A DNA stretch of 64,000 nt from Sphingopyxis sp. CCNWLW2 (lineage in GTDB: Bacteria > Pseudomonadota > Alphaproteobacteria > Sphingomonadales > Sphingomonadaceae): the NCBI RefSeq assembly GCF_037095755.1, contig NZ_JBAWKJ010000001.1, positions 496,001 to 560,000 on the forward strand, written 5' to 3'. Below, piece by piece: positions 61,014 through 64,000 of the stretch. Position 1 is the first letter of the stretch; each line of letters starts with the position of its first letter. A model generated the notes under the pieces. It worked only from the letters and a program-made list of their open reading frames with translations. It ran no database searches and was not told the origin of the DNA. The position numbers were made by a program, and so were the translations under genes.

Positions 61014-62195
61014 TCAAAGGTTCAGCGCCCACCCCGCAACGCCGCCCGCCAACACGAGCGCCGGGGCGGTCAGCTTTCCCCTCCAGCGCCAGACCACCAG
61101 CACGGCGGCGCCGAAGAGAAGAGCTGCGGGTACAAGGTTCGCGGCGCGCCCCGCCGTCGACCAGCCCAGTTGCAGCAGCGTCGCCGCAATCACCCCGACA
61201 ACCGCCGCCGCCACACCGGCAAGCACGCGGTGGAGCGCCGGATTGTCGACCACCGCCTCCAGCCGCTCGAAGAAAATCATCGAAAAGACGAAGGCGGGCA
61301 TGAACATCCCCGCCGTGATCGCGACCGCGCCGGGCAGCCCCGCCGCGACATAGCCCGCAAAGGTCGCAAAGATGACGAGCGGGGCGGGCAGCATCCCCGC
61401 GAACGCGACACCGTCGAGAAAGCTCGCGTCGCTGATCCAGCCGCGCCCGACGGTGTCGGTGCGCACATAGGGGATCGCGGTATAGGCGCCGCCAAAGGTG
61501 AGCAGCCCGCCTTTCAGCCCGGCGATGAACAGCGCGACGATCCCGGCCTCGCTCGCGGCGATGCTTGTCTTCGCCGAGGGCGCGGCGCCCGTCACAACGA
61601 CGGCGAGCACGACCGCCGCGACGAAGATCGCCGCCGCCACCGTCGGGCGCTTCGCATATGTATAGATCAGCCCCGCCGCGATCAGCGGAATCCAGAACGG
61701 CACCCCCGCCAGCGTCGCGGCGAGCGCGGCGCCCGCGAGCAGCCACAACAGCCGGTCCTCCAGGATATGCGCCCCGATCCGCTGCACCGCGCGCAGGATG
61801 ATCGCCAGCACGACGACCTGCACGCCGAGGAAGATCGGCGCCATCGCCGGATTATCGACGATCCAGCCCTTGTAGAGCCACGCCGCACCCAGCATCAGGA
61901 CAAAGCCGGGCAGCATGAAGCCGAGCCCCGCGAGCAATCCGCCGATCCGCCCGCGCGCGACCATCCCCAGATGGACGCACAATTCATGCGCCTCGGGTCC
62001 CGGCAGGATCTGCATCACCGCGAGCAGCCGGTTGAACCGCACCGGCGAAATCCAGCGCTCCTCCTCGACCAGCGCCTGTTTCACCATCGCGATCTGGGCG
62101 ACGGGCCCGCCAAAGGCGAGGAAACCGAAACGGAGGAAACGGAGGAAAAGCCGAAACAATGAAAGGGTCGGCGGCGAATAGATATCGGTCGTCAT
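61014..62195 (-). CDS. chrA: Chromate transporter ChrA-type
   Basis: A 393-residue membrane protein made of two homologous CHR halves. The N-terminal half starts FLRFGFLAFGGPVAQIAMVKQALVEEERW and has LAVMQILPGPEAHELCVHLG; the second half repeats the pattern (FIAGLKGGLLTFGGAYTAIPYVRTDTV, GMLPAPLVIFATFAGYVAAGLPGA). It could export chromate, though family members can carry other anions. ATG 62195 follows AAGGAGCG; GTG at 62204 is an alternative. No chrB regulator is next to it. Confidence 0.88.
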   Translation of the reverse strand: MTTDIYSPPTLSLFRLFLRFLRFGFLAFGGPVAQIAMVKQALVEEERWISPVRFNRLLAVMQILPGPEAHELCVHLGMVARGRIGGLLAGLGFMLPGFVLMLGAAWLYKGWIVDNPAMAPIFLGVQVVVLAIILRAVQRIGAHILEDRLLWLLAGAALAATLAGVPFWIPLIAAGLIYTYAKRPTVAAAIFVAAVVLAVVVTGAAPSAKTSIAASEAGIVALFIAGLKGGLLTFGGAYTAIPYVRTDTVGRGWISDASFLDGVAFAGMLPAPLVIFATFAGYVAAGLPGAVAITAGMFMPAFVFSMIFFERLEAVVDNPALHRVLAGVAAAVVGVIAATLLQLGWSTAGRAANLVPAALLFGAAVLVVWRWRGKLTAPALVLAGGVAGWALNL

Positions 62196-62373
62196 TGCAA
62201 GCACGCTCCTTGCCGCAAGCGCGGCTTATGGAGCGGAACTTGGACGGCGCACCGTCTGAACGGGCGTCCGCATTGCCCGCACCGCCTATTTTACCGCGTC
62301 CGCCCGAAAGGGGAAGATAGACTTTGTTTCAGTGCGCACCCCTTCGAACATACCCTCAGCCGCAAGTAAGGGG

Positions 62374-63087
62374 TCAGTAGAAGAGGTCTTGAATATCGAG
62401 TTTTCGAGCTTCTTCGAGATGGCCTGCACGAAGCAACCGAGCTTGTGCGCCAAAAAATCTAGCTAGCCCATCCGCCCAGGCGAGGGATCGAAAATCTGAA
62501 CTTACCGAGATGCCCAAACTGCTCAAGACCGCAACGGCGGCCCCAACGTCGCCTCCGAGACGAGATTTCATTCGTTGCATGAACTCCTCTTCCTTGGCGC
62601 GGGCAAGCGGCCAAGGGAGAGAGGGCGACGCATGAGGGGAAAATGATCCAACCTCTTCCGCGCGAACATCCACGTAATCATAAAAGTTTCGCGCTGCGAT
62701 CTCGCACATTGCCGCGGCGTCGGTCAGAGATACCTTTTTCACGCCCTGGACCGCTCTTGCTCGGGCTAGTCCGACGTACAAATTCAGCAGCGATCCGATC
62801 GAAAAAATTGCGACAGGAATTAACACATACCACGGTACATGCTGCCAGATCATAGCCGCGCTCATAAGAGTGACTGGCCATACCGCATTCACCAGCTTGG
62901 CGGGTGTAACTTCCCATCCAAGCGAGTAAGCCAGTTTCCCAAACCGTTCGATAAGCGCAGTCCAAAGATTAATTCGACTGGCCGATTTTTCGATTTCCCC
63001 CATTAGCTCGACATACGCAACCTCATGTGGGTTTGCAAACCACATAACGTCACACTTATTCCATATCAACATGTCGATTTTGGACAT
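62374..63087 (-). CDS. Two-helix membrane protein of unknown function
   Basis: A 237-residue protein with two adjacent membrane helices (PVTLMSAAMIWQHVPWYVLIPVAIFSIGSLLNLYVGLA) followed by a cytoplasmic domain of about 130 residues. The G+C content is visibly lower than neighbouring genes, suggesting recent transfer. I start at ATG 63087 (MSKIDMLIW); ATG at 63162 would add 25 residues. No family is recognised. It lies between chrA and the adhesin gene. Confidence 0.6.
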   Translation of the reverse strand: MSKIDMLIWNKCDVMWFANPHEVAYVELMGEIEKSASRINLWTALIERFGKLAYSLGWEVTPAKLVNAVWPVTLMSAAMIWQHVPWYVLIPVAIFSIGSLLNLYVGLARARAVQGVKKVSLTDAAAMCEIAARNFYDYVDVRAEEVGSFSPHASPSLPWPLARAKEEEFMQRMKSRLGGDVGAAVAVLSSLGISVSSDFRSLAWADGLARFFGAQARLLRAGHLEEARKLDIQDLFY

Positions 63088-63182
63088 TATAACCCATATG
63101 GTTTTCACTGGGAAATGCGGGAGGAACGAAGGGTTGGCGCCACATCGCGTTTGATAAGTCATTACAAGCCACTACACCCATG

Positions 63183-63201
63183 AGGTGATCGACGATCACC
63201 T
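63183..63201. promoter_or_regulatory. Perfect palindrome in the adhesin leader
   Basis: AGGTGATC-gac-GATCACCT, a perfect 8-bp inverted repeat with a 3-base spacer, 17 bases upstream of the adhesin ATG. It may be an operator for a dimeric regulator of adhesin expression, or an mRNA hairpin next to the ribosome site AGAGGGGA. Confidence 0.6.
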
Positions 63202-63217
63202 TAGAGGGGAATTTACC

Positions 63218-64000
63218 ATGATCCATTCGAACGACATGTTTCGCCACTATTCCACGCTGACTGCACCCGCGCGGGAACGCCGGGCCTTGCACGCATTGCG
63301 CTATTTACCCCTGCTGGCCTTGCTGGTCGCAGGCAATGCCGCTGCGGCAAATATCGAGCTCGGCGGCCCCGGCGCCAACGGGATCGGCACCGGCACCGGG
63401 GCGGGTGGCCCCGTGGGCATTGGCGGCCAAGGCGGTGACCGCCCGACCGTCACCCCGGAGACGGACGGCAAAATAACGGTCGGCGGCGGCGGCAATGGCG
63501 GCTTCGGCGTCTCTGCCGGAATCGGCGGCAGGGGCGGTAACGGCCCAACCACAACCGGCTACAATTCGACGACCATCGGGTCGGGCGGCATCGGTGGACG
63601 CGGCGACCTGGGGGGCAAGGGCGGCGCGGGCGGAAACGCGGCCATATCGACCGGCTGGGGCTCGACAGCCATCGGGTCCGGCGCCATGGGCGCGCGCGCT
63701 GGCGCGGGGGAAACAGGCGGAGCGGGCGGCAATGGGGCCCTATCGTCCGCCGCTGGCGCGATAGCCGTCGGTTCGGGCAGTCCGGGCAGGGGCGCTAGCG
63801 AAGGCTCCGCGGCGGGCGGAAACGGCGCCCAGGCGACCGGCGAAGCCGCCATCGCGATCGGAAGCGCCGCGGGCACCAATCAGGGGGCCGTGGCGTCGGG
63901 CGTCGGCAGCACCGCGATCGGCGGCGCGAGCGGCGGCAAGGCTGGCGCAGCAGCATTCGCCAGCGACAGCGTGGCGATCGGGTCGGGCAGCCAGGTCGCA
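63218..64000 (+). CDS. YadA-like, glycine-rich trimeric autotransporter adhesin (N-terminal part)
   Basis: The first 261 residues of a protein that runs off the window. A signal peptide (LRYLPLLALLVAGNAAA-AN) is followed by Gly/Ala-rich sequence with repeats of the YadA head type: STTIGSG, STAIGSG, AIAVGSG, AIAIGSA, STAIGG, SVAIGSGS, spaced by 20-35 residues (SxAIGxxA pattern). Such proteins form trimeric adhesins anchored by a C-terminal barrel beyond the window. ATG 63218 follows AGAGGGGA. Confidence 0.85.
   Translation, partial: MIHSNDMFRHYSTLTAPARERRALHALRYLPLLALLVAGNAAAANIELGGPGANGIGTGTGAGGPVGIGGQGGDRPTVTPETDGKITVGGGGNGGFGVSAGIGGRGGNGPTTTGYNSTTIGSGGIGGRGDLGGKGGAGGNAAISTGWGSTAIGSGAMGARAGAGETGGAGGNGALSSAAGAIAVGSGSPGRGASEGSAAGGNGAQATGEAAIAIGSAAGTNQGAVASGVGSTAIGGASGGKAGAAAFASDSVAIGSGSQVA

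Overview
The window is high-GC DNA from an alphaproteobacterium of the order Sphingomonadales, most like Sphingopyxis. I infer this from the alphaproteobacterial gene set (sdhB, Cox15-type heme A synthase, the rplM-rpsI pair), exosortase-A-associated glycan genes, Cys-type intracellular PHA depolymerase, and a gene transfer agent (GTA)-type cluster; no database search was run. Genes are tightly packed and many overlap by ATGA or GTGA. No CRISPR array, integrase, transposase or rRNA operon was seen.

Left part (1-12.3 kb): the 3'-truncated sdhB, then a cluster for a cell-envelope lipid or polymer: flippase, HAD phosphatase, TagF-like glycerophosphotransferase, CDP-alcohol phosphatidyltransferase and HIT protein on the plus strand, converging on two nucleotidyltransferases and an esterase on the minus strand. 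A diacylglycerol-kinase-like gene, a metallophosphoesterase and a lipocalin-like/APH-like kinase pair follow.

Housekeeping part (12.3-43.8 kb): ribosomal proteins S9/L13, heme A synthase, an M48 peptidase, MsrA, a YfiR-YfiN-YfiB type c-di-GMP operon, GalU, aquaporin, a soluble chemoreceptor, an S24 repressor with palindromic operators, exosortase-A-associated glycosyltransferase and O-ligase genes, topoisomerase IB, MscS, a MaoC/thiolase group, SoxR, a dipeptide epimerase, an odd tRNA-Tyr, PHA depolymerase, YjhX, an ABC exporter, ExbD and an OmpA-type porin with a 19-proline linker.

GTA-like part (43.9-60.9 kb, minus strand): reading 5' to 3', small terminase-like protein, large terminase, portal, DUF6127, prohead protease, capsid, an S74 tail fiber with a tiny ORF and an adaptor-like gene, head-tail connector, DUF3168, major tail protein, gp10, tail chaperone, tape measure, a TIM-barrel-like/DUF2460 fusion, DUF2163, NlpC/P60, a shortened hub protein and DUF2793. 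No integrase, replication or lysis gene is present. Two small secreted-protein genes lie on the opposite strand inside it.

Right end (61-64 kb): a ChrA-type transporter, a lower-GC membrane protein of unknown function, and the start of a glycine-rich YadA-like adhesin that runs off the window.
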